Assembly: GCA_016713175.1 (NCBI GenBank)
Contig: JADJPQ010000007.1
Span: forward strand, 372,001 to 436,000
Length of the DNA stretch: 64,000 nt
Source: Planctomycetota bacterium
GTDB taxonomy: Bacteria > Planctomycetota > UBA1135 > UBA2386
Reading direction: 5' to 3'
Shown here: piece after piece, positions 1 through 10,259 of the stretch
Numbering within the stretch: position 1 is the stretch's first letter
How the letters are laid out: each line of letters begins with the position of its first letter
Made by a program: the position numbers and the translations under genes
The notes under the pieces: model-generated
Database searches by the model: none
What the model was told of the DNA's origin: nothing
The model's input: the letters and a program-made list of their open reading frames with translations, nothing else

Positions 1-1074
<1,074 letters not shown>

Positions 1075-1108
1075 CGCCCAGACGTTCGAGCCTCGGGGCG
1101 AGCCAGAC

Positions 1109-1132
1109 GCGCGGCGTTTGCAGCCGCCGCGC
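1109..1132 (+). terminator. Hairpin between recA and alaS
   Basis: Perfect 8-bp inverted repeat: GCGCGGCG at 1109-1116, loop TTTGCAGC, CGCCGCGC at 1125-1132. It lies 34 bases after the recA stop and 24 bases before the alaS start. There is no long T-run, only a pyrimidine-rich stretch downstream. It could terminate recA transcripts, attenuate read-through into alaS, or structure the alaS leader. The dyad is seen; its role is inferred. Confidence 0.45.
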
Positions 1133-1156
1133 CGCCGGCTACCTTCTTCGCCCCGA

Positions 1157-3892
1157 ATGAAACCGCTCTCCGCCGCCGAAGTCCGCCGCCGCTACCTCGA
1201 GTTCTTTGCGCAGCGAGGCCATCAGGTGATGGCCTCCGACTCGCTGGTCCCGGCCAACGACCCGACGCTGCTGTTCACCGGCGCCGGCATGAACCAGTTC
1301 AAGGACATGTTCCTGGGCAAGGGGACCTTGCCGTGGAAGCGGATCACCACGTCGCAGAAGTGTCTGCGCGTGCCGGACCTCGAGAACGTCGGCTTCACCG
1401 CCCGCCATCACACGTTCTTCGAGATGCTCGGCAACTTCTCGTTCGGCGACTACTTCAAGAAGGAATGCATCCAGTGGGAGTGGGAGTTCTTCCGGGATGC
1501 CTGCGGCATCCCGGAGAACCAGATGGTCGTCACGATCTACGAGAGTGACGACGAGGCCTTCGAGATCTGGACCAGGCACGTCGGCCTGTCGCCCGACAAG
1601 GTGTTCCGCTTTGGCGAGAAGGAGAACTTCTGGCCCGCCGAGGCGCCGAGCAAGGGCCCCAACGGCCCATGCGGCCCGTGCTCCGAGATCTACTTCGACA
1701 GCAAGCCCGGCCAGCCCTACCCGGACAAGCGCGGCCTGAAAGAACTGCCGGACGATCGCTTCACCGAGATCGGCAACTGCGTGTTCACGCAGTTCGATCG
1801 CCAATCGGACGGCACGCTGAAGCCGCTGCCGCAGAAGAACATCGACGTCGGCCTCGGCCTCGAGCGCATCGCCGCCGTGCTGCAGGGCGCCAAGAACAAC
1901 TTCGAGACCGAACTGTTCCGCCCGTACCTCGAGCACCTGGGTCGCGTCACCGAGATCGTCTACGGCACCGACAAGCAGCGCGACATCCGGATGCGCCGCA
2001 TCGCCGACCACGTCCGCGCCGTGACGTTCTGCATCGCCGACGGCGCGCTGCCGGGCAATGAAGGCCGCGGCTATGTCGTCCGCAAGATCCTGCGCCGCGC
2101 CGCTCGCGACGGCTACGAGCTCGGCCTGCACGAGCCGTTCCTGTTCACGATGGTCGACCTGGTCGGCCAGCTGATGGGCGATCAGTACCCTGAGGTCAGG
2201 AATCACGCGCCGCAATGCCGCGCCGTCATCAAAAGCGAAGAGGAGTCGTTCCTGCAGACCTATTCGAAGGCCACTCCGAAGATCCACGCGTGGCTAGCGA
2301 ATCCAACACAGGCTATGGCCGAGCAGCTTGGTGTACACGTTCCGACGTGGGTGCCACCAGCTGGCCAACTGCCGGTCCCGGAGCGGGGGCAAGTACTGCC
2401 ACTCTCGGGTGTGGTCGCCTTCCATCTCCACGATACGCATGGGTTGCCCGTGGATATCTCTCAGCGATTCGTCGAAGAGCGTGGGTTCAGGTTCGATGAC
2501 GTCGGTTTCGAGCGGGCGATGGAAGAACAGCGCCAGCGCGCGCGTGCCAGCATGGCGACCGCCGATGCGGTGTTCACCGCCAGCGTCGCCGTCAAGCTGC
2601 GCGATGCCGGCCATCAGCCGGGTGCGTTCGTCGGCTACGAATCGCTGACCGCCAGCGGCAAGCTGCTGGCGCTGGTCGGCGAAGGCGATGCCCTGCAGGG
2701 CAAGGCGACCGTCGGTCAGAAGGTCGTCGCGATCGCCGACAAGACGCCGTTCTACGCCCAGGGTGGCGGCCAGGTCGGCGACCGCGGCACGATCCAGACG
2801 GCGACCGGGCTGCTGCGCGTGCATGCGACGACGGCGCTCGATGGCTTCCACCTGCACCAGGCGGTGGTGGAGTCAGGCCACGTCGAGGCTGGCCAGAGCG
2901 TCGAACTGCGGGTCGACGACGGCGCCCGGCGCGCGACCGAGCGGAACCACACCGCGACCCACCTGCTGCATGCTGCGCTGAAGAAGGTGCTCGGCGACCA
3001 TGTGTCGCAGGCCGGTTCCGAAGTCGCGCCCGAACGGCTGCGCTTCGACTACACCCAACCCGAGAAACCGACCGCCGAGCAGCTGCAACGCGTCGAGGAC
3101 GAGGTCAACGCGCAGATCCTGCTGGCGACCCCGGTGTTGGCCGTCGTTCGCGGCTTGCAGGAAGCGCGCTCGGCGGGCTTCGTCGCGCTGTTCGGCGAGA
3201 AGTATGGTGACCGTGTCCGCACGCTGCAGGTCGGCGACTTCAGCAAGGAACTGTGCGGCGGCACGCACGTCGCCAACTCCGGCAACATCGGCGCGTTCCG
3301 GATCGTCGCCGAGACCGCCGTCGCGGCTGGCACCAGGCGGCTCGAGGCCGTCACCGGTACGGTCGCGCTGCAGATGGCGCGCGAAGAACGGCAGCAGCTG
3401 GCGACCCTGGCGCAGGCGCTGAAGGTGCCGACCGCCAAGGTCATCGCGCGCGTCACCGAGATCACCGACGAACTGAAGAAGGTCCGGAAGGACCTCGAGA
3501 AGGCAATGGCGCCGGATCTCGATGTCGAACTCGGCAAGCTCGCCGCCGCGCTGGTGCGTGGCGCCGGCAACACCGTGGTCTACGTGCGGCCGGGATTGCA
3601 GACCAAGGATGCGCAGGATCTGCTCGCCAGGGCCCGGAAAGCGCACGACCCGCTGGCGGCCGTCGTGCTGGCGCCGGTCGACGGCGAAGTCGTCGTGGTC
3701 ACCGCGGTCAGCGAGGCTCTGGTCGGCAAGTTGAAGGCCGGCGACCTGCTGAAAGCGGTCACCAACGTGCTCGGCGGTGGTGGTGGTGGCCGCCCGGACA
3801 TGGCCCAGGGCAAGGGCAAGGACGGCAGCAAGCTCAACGACGCCGTCGCCGCGGCCGAGGTGGCGTTCCGGACCGCCGGCCTGCGGGCCTGA
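1157..3892 (+). CDS. alaS: Alanyl-tRNA synthetase
   Basis: Charges tRNA-Ala and edits mischarged tRNA in the cytoplasm. 911 residues, near the bacterial norm. The ATG at 1157 is chosen because the typical N-terminus (MKPLSAAEVRRRYLEFF) starts there; the reading frame is open further upstream but unlike the family. Order: class II catalytic domain (GAGMNQFKDMF early), helical tRNA-binding region, editing domain with zinc ligands in RNHTATHLLH and CGGTH, and a C-terminal region with a Gly-rich run and a DHHA1-like end. Oddity: codons 347-457 (2195-2527) use far more A/T-ending codons than their flanks. This block also carries HDTHGLP where the family normally has YDTYGFP, plus a Pro-rich insertion (AGQLPVPERGQ). 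It looks like a recombined segment, but the frame is intact and the enzyme should be functional. Confidence 0.95.
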   Translation: MKPLSAAEVRRRYLEFFAQRGHQVMASDSLVPANDPTLLFTGAGMNQFKDMFLGKGTLPWKRITTSQKCLRVPDLENVGFTARHHTFFEMLGNFSFGDYFKKECIQWEWEFFRDACGIPENQMVVTIYESDDEAFEIWTRHVGLSPDKVFRFGEKENFWPAEAPSKGPNGPCGPCSEIYFDSKPGQPYPDKRGLKELPDDRFTEIGNCVFTQFDRQSDGTLKPLPQKNIDVGLGLERIAAVLQGAKNNFETELFRPYLEHLGRVTEIVYGTDKQRDIRMRRIADHVRAVTFCIADGALPGNEGRGYVVRKILRRAARDGYELGLHEPFLFTMVDLVGQLMGDQYPEVRNHAPQCRAVIKSEEESFLQTYSKATPKIHAWLANPTQAMAEQLGVHVPTWVPPAGQLPVPERGQVLPLSGVVAFHLHDTHGLPVDISQRFVEERGFRFDDVGFERAMEEQRQRARASMATADAVFTASVAVKLRDAGHQPGAFVGYESLTASGKLLALVGEGDALQGKATVGQKVVAIADKTPFYAQGGGQVGDRGTIQTATGLLRVHATTALDGFHLHQAVVESGHVEAGQSVELRVDDGARRATERNHTATHLLHAALKKVLGDHVSQAGSEVAPERLRFDYTQPEKPTAEQLQRVEDEVNAQILLATPVLAVVRGLQEARSAGFVALFGEKYGDRVRTLQVGDFSKELCGGTHVANSGNIGAFRIVAETAVAAGTRRLEAVTGTVALQMAREERQQLATLAQALKVPTAKVIARVTEITDELKKVRKDLEKAMAPDLDVELGKLAAALVRGAGNTVVYVRPGLQTKDAQDLLARARKAHDPLAAVVLAPVDGEVVVVTAVSEALVGKLKAGDLLKAVTNVLGGGGGGRPDMAQGKGKDGSKLNDAVAAAEVAFRTAGLRA

Positions 3893-3896
3893 CGGT

Positions 3897-3922
3897 TGTC
3901 GCAGCGCCGGGTGGGCGCGACA
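3897..3922 (+). terminator. Hairpin after alaS
   Basis: Inverted repeat TGTCGC (3897-3902) and GCGACA (3917-3922) with a GC-rich loop, starting 4 bases after the alaS stop. No T-run follows. Possible terminator, weakly supported. Confidence 0.3.
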
Positions 3923-4016
3923 GATTGCCCGGGTGACGGGTTGGACGCATTCGCACCGCTGCGCCGCCGGCCCCGGGGCGTTACGATCGCGGCATCAACC
4001 CCTCGGCTGCGATTCC

Positions 4017-6113
4017 ATGATCCGCAATGCCCTGCTGCTGCCCGTCCTGTTCCTGCTGTCCACGCTGCTGCGCGCCCAGGACGCCGAACTGAACAAGTTC
4101 ATCGTCGACTACACCAAGGCGCTCGAGTTCAACGACCTGAAGCTGATCGACAAGGCGGTCAAGGAACGACCGTTCCAGGCCGCGCAGTACTTCCAGGACC
4201 TGCTGGTCCAGGCGTGGAAAGGCACCAAGGACCTGGGGCCGAAGATGGACGGCCTACGGCAGTCGTGGCCGCGCGTGTTCGAGAAGTCCGGGGCGATCGA
4301 TCGGCTCGATCGCTGGGTGCAGTCGCAGGATCAGGCCAGCTACGACGCCTACATCAAGGCGGTCAACAACCAGATCAAGGCCTACGACCTGTTCGTGCAG
4401 GCCAACAAGGACAACACCAAGCGGGCACCGTTCGAGACCGCGCGCGATGCGATGATCACCGTCTGCAAGCAGATGGAAGGCACCGGTCACAAGATCGAGA
4501 CCGCCCGGACGTACGTGTTCGCGTCGCAGTGCATCACGCAGATGCCCGACAAGACCGTCGACGATCGCAAGCAGGCGATCGAGCTGCTGGAAGCCTACGT
4601 GCGCAACCGCGAAGCCTGGGAATGGACCCAGGACAACGAGTTCGCCAACATCAAGAACTGGATCACCAACGAGAAGAAGCGCGTCGAAGAGGACCAGAAG
4701 GCCGGCAAGAAGCGCGAAGCCGAGGGCTACGACAAGAACACCAAGGGCATCGAGTCGCTGGTCAAGCCGGGCGTTCCCGAAGCGGTGTTCCCGTTGACCT
4801 TCGACCTGGTCGACAACCTGGAAGAGCTCGACTACGCCGTCCGCGGCGGGCCGCTGCCGCAACTGTGGTGGGAAGTGCAGTTCGGCAAGGACAACAAGGA
4901 TGTCCACCTGAGCTGGTTCCGCCGCACCGAGCTGCATCTGCTGCGGCATGGCAGCAACAAGTTCGCGATCACCGCGGCCAAGGACGATCCCAAGCGCTCG
5001 GTGCCGGCCGAAGCGGGCAACAAGCCGAAGGCCACGCAGTTCTGGTTCGATGCCGACAAGAAGGCGCCGTATGCGTTGGCGTTCTGGGTCGGCGGCGAGC
5101 AGGAGCGGGTCGGCGAGATGAACATCAATCTGGCGCCGTCCGAGCAGGTGACGCCGGTGTTCTACAAGAGCGCGGCGAGCTGGAAGGCGACCATCGGCGT
5201 CGACAGCGTCGTGTTCTACGACGACAACACCAACGGCCTGCCGATGAACGGCGATCCATTCGAAGGCGACTTCAAGGTCGGCACGCTCGGCAATGGCACC
5301 GAAGGCACGGCTGTGCCACTGCTCGATTCGATGCGCGTCGGCAAGGGGCCGCGGGTGCCGTTCTCCGAGTTCGTGTTCGTCAACGGTGCCTGGCATTACC
5401 TGCACGGTGCCAACGACCGGCAGTTCGGCGTGAAGCCACTGAACCCGGAGTACTTCAAGACCGGCAAGATCAAGCTGACCTGGGCCGGGCCGAAACCGAC
5501 GGCGCCGGTCCAGCTCGTGATCCAGGGCCGCGGCGACTACAAGTCGGCGATGTTCGACGTCGCCGGCGGCAAGGAGATCGAGGTGCCGGCGTGTGAATAC
5601 ACGGTGATCTTCGGCCGCATCCTGCAGGGCAAAGGTGCCAAGACGATGCTCGGCAATCTGTTCACCGGCGACAGCAAGCCGTTCGTCGTCGAGGCTGGCA
5701 AGACCCACGAACTGAAGATGGGCGCGCCGTTCGGCCTGGTCTTCAACCGCCGCGGTGACGCCGACACGTCGATCGAGTCGACTTCGATCCTGATCAAGGA
5801 TGCGTCGGGCTGCCACATCACCGATCTGCAGGGCATGCTGGTGGTGCCGGAAGTGCTGTCGGCCAAGGCCGAGGACGGCAAGGGCGCCAAGGTGGTCGGC
5901 AAGTTCGTCAAGACCGAGGATGCCGAGTACTTGAACAAGGTCGCCGCCAAGTTCGAGAAGCTCGGCCGCTTCATCGCCTGCTTCCCGACGCCGGACGGCG
6001 GCACCAAGGACGGCGCCACCGCGTTGAAGGTCAAGGTGGCGGCCGGTCACAAGGTCGGGCTGCGGATGCAGAAGCACCCGCTGTTTGGCGTGCTGGTGTC
6101 GGCGTTCCAGTGA
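4017..6113 (+). CDS. Secreted protein of unknown function
   Basis: 698 residues from ATG 4017. The start is placed at a clear Sec signal peptide (MIRNALLLPVLFLLSTLLRAQ, cleavage likely after the A or Q); the open frame upstream is not signal-like. The mature protein is hydrophilic. The first half is Lys/Glu-rich and probably helical (about residues 22-260). The second half is probably beta-rich and contains an Asp/Asn-rich loop DDNTNGLPMNGD that could bind calcium. No catalytic motif, membrane anchor or exosortase-type C-terminus is visible. It stands alone between alaS and serS with its own upstream gap of 124 bp. I do not recognise the family. A periplasmic or surface role is inferred from the signal peptide alone. 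Confidence 0.8.
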   Translation: MIRNALLLPVLFLLSTLLRAQDAELNKFIVDYTKALEFNDLKLIDKAVKERPFQAAQYFQDLLVQAWKGTKDLGPKMDGLRQSWPRVFEKSGAIDRLDRWVQSQDQASYDAYIKAVNNQIKAYDLFVQANKDNTKRAPFETARDAMITVCKQMEGTGHKIETARTYVFASQCITQMPDKTVDDRKQAIELLEAYVRNREAWEWTQDNEFANIKNWITNEKKRVEEDQKAGKKREAEGYDKNTKGIESLVKPGVPEAVFPLTFDLVDNLEELDYAVRGGPLPQLWWEVQFGKDNKDVHLSWFRRTELHLLRHGSNKFAITAAKDDPKRSVPAEAGNKPKATQFWFDADKKAPYALAFWVGGEQERVGEMNINLAPSEQVTPVFYKSAASWKATIGVDSVVFYDDNTNGLPMNGDPFEGDFKVGTLGNGTEGTAVPLLDSMRVGKGPRVPFSEFVFVNGAWHYLHGANDRQFGVKPLNPEYFKTGKIKLTWAGPKPTAPVQLVIQGRGDYKSAMFDVAGGKEIEVPACEYTVIFGRILQGKGAKTMLGNLFTGDSKPFVVEAGKTHELKMGAPFGLVFNRRGDADTSIESTSILIKDASGCHITDLQGMLVVPEVLSAKAEDGKGAKVVGKFVKTEDAEYLNKVAAKFEKLGRFIACFPTPDGGTKDGATALKVKVAAGHKVGLRMQKHPLFGVLVSAFQ

Positions 6114-6153
6114 CGGCGGGGGGCTGTCGGGCGGCCGCACCACCGCTGCGTCG

Positions 6154-6181
6154 TTGCGTACCGGGGTCCGGTTCCTAGACT
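6154..6181 (+). promoter_or_regulatory. Candidate sigma-70 promoter of serS
   Basis: TTGCGT at 6154-6159, a 16-base spacer, then TAGACT at 6176-6181, each matching 4 of 6 consensus positions. It ends 27 bases before the serS GTG. The same layout (TTGCGA, 16 bases, TAGGAT) precedes the export operon at 12301-12328. Pattern seen; function inferred. Confidence 0.33.
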
Positions 6182-6208
6182 GCGCCGAAAGGCAACGACG
6201 AGGATTCC

Positions 6209-7498
6209 GTGCTCGACATCAAGGTTCTGCGCGACAACCCCGACGCCGTGAAGGCCGGGGCCATCAAGAAGCGGCTGGCGGATCGGGTGCAGGCGGTGGA
6301 CCGGGCGCTGGCGATCGACGCCGAACTGCGCGCCATGATCCCCGGCCTCGACGCGCTGCGTTCGGAACAGAAGAACTTCGGCAAGACCATGGGCAAGCTG
6401 AGCCCGGCCGAACGCGAGACCGCGCTGGCCCGGCAGAAGGACCTCAAGGCCGAGATCGGCGCGCTCGAGGAGCGCGAGAAGACGCTGCGCGCCGAACTCG
6501 AGCAGCAACTCGCGCTGGTGCCCAACGTCCCCGATCCCGAGGTGCCGGACGGCAAGGACGACACCGAGAACGTCGAGGTCAAGCGGCACGGCCAGGTCCG
6601 CACGTTCGACTTCACGCCGCGCGCCCACTACGACCTGGCCGAGGCGCAGGGCTGGGTCGACTTCCTGCGGGCCGCCAACATGGCCGGTTCGCGCAACTAC
6701 ATCCTGTTCGGTGACCTGGCGCTGCTGCACGACGCGGTGCTGCGCTTTGCCGTCGAACTGATGGTGCAACGGGGGTTCGTGCCGGTGGATCCGCCGCTGC
6801 TGGTCCGCGACCAGGCGATGTTCGGCACCGGGTTCTTTCCCGGTGGCGAGGAACAGACCTACCGGTGCGAGCGCGATGGCCTGAACCTGATCGGCACTGC
6901 CGAAGTTCCAGTCACGTCGCTGCACGGCGGCGAGATGCTGACCGAGGACCAGCTGCCGAAGAAATACGTCGCCCGTTCCGCCTGCTTCCGGCGCGAAGCC
7001 GGCACGCACGGCAAGGACACGCGCGGTCTCTACCGCGTCCACCAGTTCCAGAAGGTCGAGCAGGTCGTCATCGACGTCGCCGACCAGGAACGGTCGATCC
7101 GCCATCACCACGACATCGTCGCCAACGCCGAGGCGCTGTTGCAGGCATGCGATCTGCCGTATCGGATCGTCGCGGTCTGCGGCGGCGACCTGGGCGTGCC
7201 GCAGGCGATGAAATACGACATCGAGACCTGGATGCCGTCGCGCAACGCCTACTGCGAGACCCACTCGGCGTCGCGGTTCTACGACTACCAGGCGCGTCGG
7301 CTCGACCTGCGCTACCGACCGAAGGATGGCGGCAAGGTGCAGTTCTGCCACACGCTGAACAACACCGTGATCGCCAGTCCGCGGGTGCTGATCCCGTTGC
7401 TGGAGAACCACCAGCTGCCCGACGGCCGGGTCGTCGTGCCCGCGGCGCTCCGGCCGTATCTGGGCGGCCGCGAGGTGCTGGGCAAGCCGCTGGGCTGA
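6209..7498 (+). CDS. serS: Seryl-tRNA synthetase
   Basis: Class II enzyme that charges tRNA-Ser (and tRNA-Sec). 429 residues, standard length. GTG start at 6209, preceded by an ACGAGGA ribosome-binding site, gives the expected N-terminus MLDIKVLRDNP. Residues about 1-110 form the antiparallel coiled-coil arm that contacts the long variable arm of tRNA-Ser. The catalytic domain follows: motif 2 FRREAG with a GLYRVHQF strand, then motif 3 in the NNTVIASPRVLIPLLE region. The substrate loop reads CETHSASRFYDYQARR, a variant I associate with a subset of bacterial SerRS rather than the more common SSCSN form. Single gene with a candidate promoter at 6154-6181. Confidence 0.95.
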   Translation: MLDIKVLRDNPDAVKAGAIKKRLADRVQAVDRALAIDAELRAMIPGLDALRSEQKNFGKTMGKLSPAERETALARQKDLKAEIGALEEREKTLRAELEQQLALVPNVPDPEVPDGKDDTENVEVKRHGQVRTFDFTPRAHYDLAEAQGWVDFLRAANMAGSRNYILFGDLALLHDAVLRFAVELMVQRGFVPVDPPLLVRDQAMFGTGFFPGGEEQTYRCERDGLNLIGTAEVPVTSLHGGEMLTEDQLPKKYVARSACFRREAGTHGKDTRGLYRVHQFQKVEQVVIDVADQERSIRHHHDIVANAEALLQACDLPYRIVAVCGGDLGVPQAMKYDIETWMPSRNAYCETHSASRFYDYQARRLDLRYRPKDGGKVQFCHTLNNTVIASPRVLIPLLENHQLPDGRVVVPAALRPYLGGREVLGKPLG

Positions 7499-7623
7499 CC
7501 GCGGCGGCCTGCGGGCGCTCACCAGAACTTCACGGCACGTCCGGGCGGAAAGCCGCTGCCGCCGTGGACTCGAACGGCACCGCCGGATACAGGATTGCGC
7601 CCCCGTACTCGCACCCGCACGCT

Positions 7624-8589
7624 GTGTCCGTTGTCCTGATCACCGGTGGGGCCGGTTTCATCGGCTCCGCGCTCGCCATGCGCCTGCTGCAGGCCGGGGT
7701 CGCCGTGCGCGCTCTGGACAACCTGGATCCGTACTACGATCCGGCGTTCAAGCGGCGGAACCTGGCCGAACTGCAAGAACTCGGCGGCGACCGCTTCACG
7801 TTCCAGGAAGGCGATATCCGTTCGGCGAGCGCATGCCGGACGGCGGTCGCCGGCGTCGATGCGGTGGTCCATCTGGCCGCGCTGGCCGGCGTCCGGCCGT
7901 CGATCGAGGATCCGGTCCGCTACATGGATGTCAACGTCACCGGCACGCAGACGCTGCTGCAGCAGATCGACCGCCGCGACGTCAAGTTCCTGTTCGGCAG
8001 CAGCTCGTCGGTCTACGGCGGCAATACCAAGGTGCCGTTTGCCGAGAGCGATCCGGTCGACCGGCCGGTGTCGCCGTACGCCGCCAGCAAGAAGGCCGGC
8101 GAAGTGCAGTGCCACGCGTTCCATCACCTGCGCGGCAACCCGGTCACCTGCCTGCGGTTCTTCACCGTCTACGGCCCGCGCCAGCGGCCGGAGATGGCGA
8201 TCCATCAGTTCGCGCGGTGCATCGCCAACGGCGCCGAGCTGCCGTTCTTCGGCGATGGCAGCTCGCGCCGCGACTACACGTTCGTCGACGACATCGTCAG
8301 CGGCCTGATCGCGGCGCTCGAGCGGGCCGACGGCTACCGGATCTACAATCTCGGCGGCGCGGCGACCACGTCGTTGGCCGAACTGGTGGCGCTGATCGAG
8401 CAGGGCATCGGCAAGCCGGCGCGCAAGAAGATGCTGCCCGACCAGCCGGGCGATGTGCCGATCACGTTCGCCGACACCGCGTTGGCGGCGCGCGAACTGG
8501 GCTATCGCCGGACGGTGCCGGCCGCCGACGGCATCCAGCGATTCTGCCGCTGGTATCTCGCCGAGAAGGCCGCAGGACGGCGGCCATGA
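7624..8589 (+). CDS. NAD-dependent epimerase, UDP-glucuronate 4-epimerase type
   Basis: Extended short-chain dehydrogenase acting on a nucleotide sugar. 321 residues from GTG 7624, the only in-frame start next to the Rossmann motif GGAGFIG (residues 8-14). The stretch DNLDPYYDPAFKRRNL is typical of UDP-glucuronate 4-epimerases, which make UDP-galacturonate. The catalytic pair is in SPYAASKKAGE (YxxxK), and a Ser-rich SSSSVYGG strand supplies the catalytic serine. First gene of a nucleotide-sugar operon; its stop overlaps the next start by 4 bases (ATGA), so translation is probably coupled. A precursor for the polysaccharide made by the downstream exosortase-linked operon is a reasonable inference. 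Exact substrate is not fixed by sequence. Confidence 0.85.
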   Translation: MSVVLITGGAGFIGSALAMRLLQAGVAVRALDNLDPYYDPAFKRRNLAELQELGGDRFTFQEGDIRSASACRTAVAGVDAVVHLAALAGVRPSIEDPVRYMDVNVTGTQTLLQQIDRRDVKFLFGSSSSVYGGNTKVPFAESDPVDRPVSPYAASKKAGEVQCHAFHHLRGNPVTCLRFFTVYGPRQRPEMAIHQFARCIANGAELPFFGDGSSRRDYTFVDDIVSGLIAALERADGYRIYNLGGAATTSLAELVALIEQGIGKPARKKMLPDQPGDVPITFADTALAARELGYRRTVPAADGIQRFCRWYLAEKAAGRRP

Positions 8590-9524
8590 ACGACCGCGTG
8601 CTGGTCACGGGCGGCGCCGGTTTCATCGGTTCGCACCTGTGTGAACGGCTGCTCGCGGTCGGCCGCAAGGTGACGGTGCTCGACAACTTTGCGACCGGCA
8701 AGCGCGGCAATCTCGGACATCTGCGCGGCGATCTCGAGGTGGTCGATGGCTCGATCACCGACCCGCCGGCGGTGGCACGCGCGATGACCTCGGTCGGCGG
8801 CGTCGTGCACCTCGCCGCGCTGCCGTCGGTTGCCCGTTCGGTCGAAGCGCCGCTCGACAGCCACCACGCCTGTGCCACCGGCACCGTGCAGGTGTTGCAC
8901 GCTGCGGCCATGGCTCGAGCTCGTGTCGTGTATGCCGGCAGTTCGTCGGCCTACGGCGACCAGCAGGCGCAGTTCAAGGACGAGGCGATGCGCGAGGATC
9001 CGCTGTCGCCGTATGCCGCCGCCAAGCTCGCCGGCGAGCTGTACTGCCGGTCGTTCGCCCGCGTCTACGGCCTGCCCGTCGTCGTCACCCGCTTCTTCAA
9101 CGTGTTCGGCCCGCGCCAGACGCCGGACAGCCCGTACTCGGGCGTCGTGGCGGCGTTCTGCTTCTCGCTGCTGCGCGGCAAGGCGCCGCGGATCGACGGC
9201 GATGGCCTGCAATCGCGGGACTTCACCTACGTCGAAGACGTGGTCGAGGGTGTCCGGCTGGCGCTCGAGGCGAAGACCGAGGGCTGCCAGATCGTCAACC
9301 TCGCCTACGGGCAGTCGACGACCGTTCGCGATCTGTTCGACACGCTGTGCCGGCTTGCCGGGCAGCGCCTCGACCCCGTGTTCGCGCCCCCGCGCAAGGG
9401 CGATGTCCGCCACTCCCTGGCGGACGTACAACGCGCGAAATCGCTGCTCGGCTTCGTTCCGACCATCGGTTTCGCCGAAGGACTGCGCAGAACCTTCGAC
9501 TGGTATCGGAGTCAGCACGCATGA
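8586..9524 (+). CDS. NAD-dependent epimerase, WbpP/GalE-like
   Basis: 312-residue extended SDR enzyme. ATG 8586 overlaps the previous stop. Features: GGAGFIGS nucleotide-binding loop at residues 8-15, AGSSSAYG catalytic serine strand, and YAAAKLAGE with the YxxxK pair. The HLAALPSVARSVE and NVFGPRQTPDSPYSGVV stretches resemble UDP-N-acetylglucosamine 4-epimerases of the WbpP type rather than plain GalE, but substrate assignment is tentative. It overlaps rmlA by 4 bases, placing it in the same operon. Role: supply of an epimerised UDP-hexose or UDP-HexNAc for surface polysaccharide. Confidence 0.85.
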   Translation: MNDRVLVTGGAGFIGSHLCERLLAVGRKVTVLDNFATGKRGNLGHLRGDLEVVDGSITDPPAVARAMTSVGGVVHLAALPSVARSVEAPLDSHHACATGTVQVLHAAAMARARVVYAGSSSAYGDQQAQFKDEAMREDPLSPYAAAKLAGELYCRSFARVYGLPVVVTRFFNVFGPRQTPDSPYSGVVAAFCFSLLRGKAPRIDGDGLQSRDFTYVEDVVEGVRLALEAKTEGCQIVNLAYGQSTTVRDLFDTLCRLAGQRLDPVFAPPRKGDVRHSLADVQRAKSLLGFVPTIGFAEGLRRTFDWYRSQHA

Positions 9525-10255
9525 AAGGTGTCGTTCTCGCCGGTGGCCTCGGCAGCCGTCTCTATCCGCTCACCAAGATCACGAACAAGCACCTGCTGCC
9601 GGTGTGGAACAAGCCGATGATCTACTACCCGATCCAGTGTCTGGTGAACGCTGGCATCAACGACATCCTGATCGTCACCGGCGGCAACTCGGCGGGGCAC
9701 TTCCTGCAGCTGCTGCGCAACGGCAGCGACTTCGGGCTGCGCCGGATCAGCTACGCCTACCAGGAAGGCGAAGGCGGCATCGCCGATGCACTGAAGCTGG
9801 CCGAGCACTTCGCCGAGGGCGACTCGATCTGCGTCGTGCTCGGTGACAACATCATCGAGGGCAACATCAAGCGCGCGGTCGACGACTTCAAGAAGCAGGG
9901 CGGCGGCGCCAAGATCATGCTGAAGGAAGTGCACGATCCGGAGCGCTTTGGCGTGGCGACGGTCAAGGACGGCAAGGTCGTCAAGATCGTCGAGAAGCCC
10001 AAGGCCCCCGAGACCAACCTGGCGGTGATCGGCATCTACCTGTACGACCCGTCGGTGTTCGACGTCTGCAAGACGCTGAAGCCCAGCAACCGCGGCGAAC
10101 TCGAGATCACCGACGTCAACAACGAGTACGTCCGCCGCGGCAACCTGACCGCCGACGTGCTGCAGGGCTGGTGGACCGACGCCGGCACGTTCGAGTCGCT
10201 GTACCGCGCGGCGACGCTGATCAAGGACGGCGGCGCCAACCGGATGGACCTCTGA
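9521..10255 (+). CDS. rmlA: Glucose-1-phosphate thymidylyltransferase, short form
   Basis: Makes dTDP-glucose from glucose-1-phosphate and dTTP, the first step of dTDP-deoxysugar synthesis. Start ATG 9521 overlaps the previous stop (ATGA). The signature GVVLAGGLGSRLYPLT with NKHLLPVWNKPMIYYP is diagnostic; GDNIIEG carries a metal-binding Asp. At 244 residues it lacks the C-terminal extension of the classical RmlA of about 290 residues, which forms the allosteric site for dTDP-rhamnose. Feedback control may therefore differ. Short relatives of this type exist in other bacteria. rmlD follows after a 4-base gap. The nucleotide could also be UTP in distant relatives, but the rml context favours dTTP. 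Confidence 0.88.
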   Translation: MKGVVLAGGLGSRLYPLTKITNKHLLPVWNKPMIYYPIQCLVNAGINDILIVTGGNSAGHFLQLLRNGSDFGLRRISYAYQEGEGGIADALKLAEHFAEGDSICVVLGDNIIEGNIKRAVDDFKKQGGGAKIMLKEVHDPERFGVATVKDGKVVKIVEKPKAPETNLAVIGIYLYDPSVFDVCKTLKPSNRGELEITDVNNEYVRRGNLTADVLQGWWTDAGTFESLYRAATLIKDGGANRMDL

Positions 10256-10259
10256 GCCG

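Noticed and set aside
7565..7577. TGGACTCGAACGG, resembling the T-loop of a minus-strand tRNA in the gap before 7624.
   Set aside because: The flanking five-base arms do not pair properly, and no D-arm or acceptor stem of the right length is visible. A tRNA covariance search would settle it.
7499..7623. Hidden small gene such as rmlC in the gap before the sugar operon.
   Set aside because: 125 bases is far too short for rmlC, and no short frame has gene-like features.
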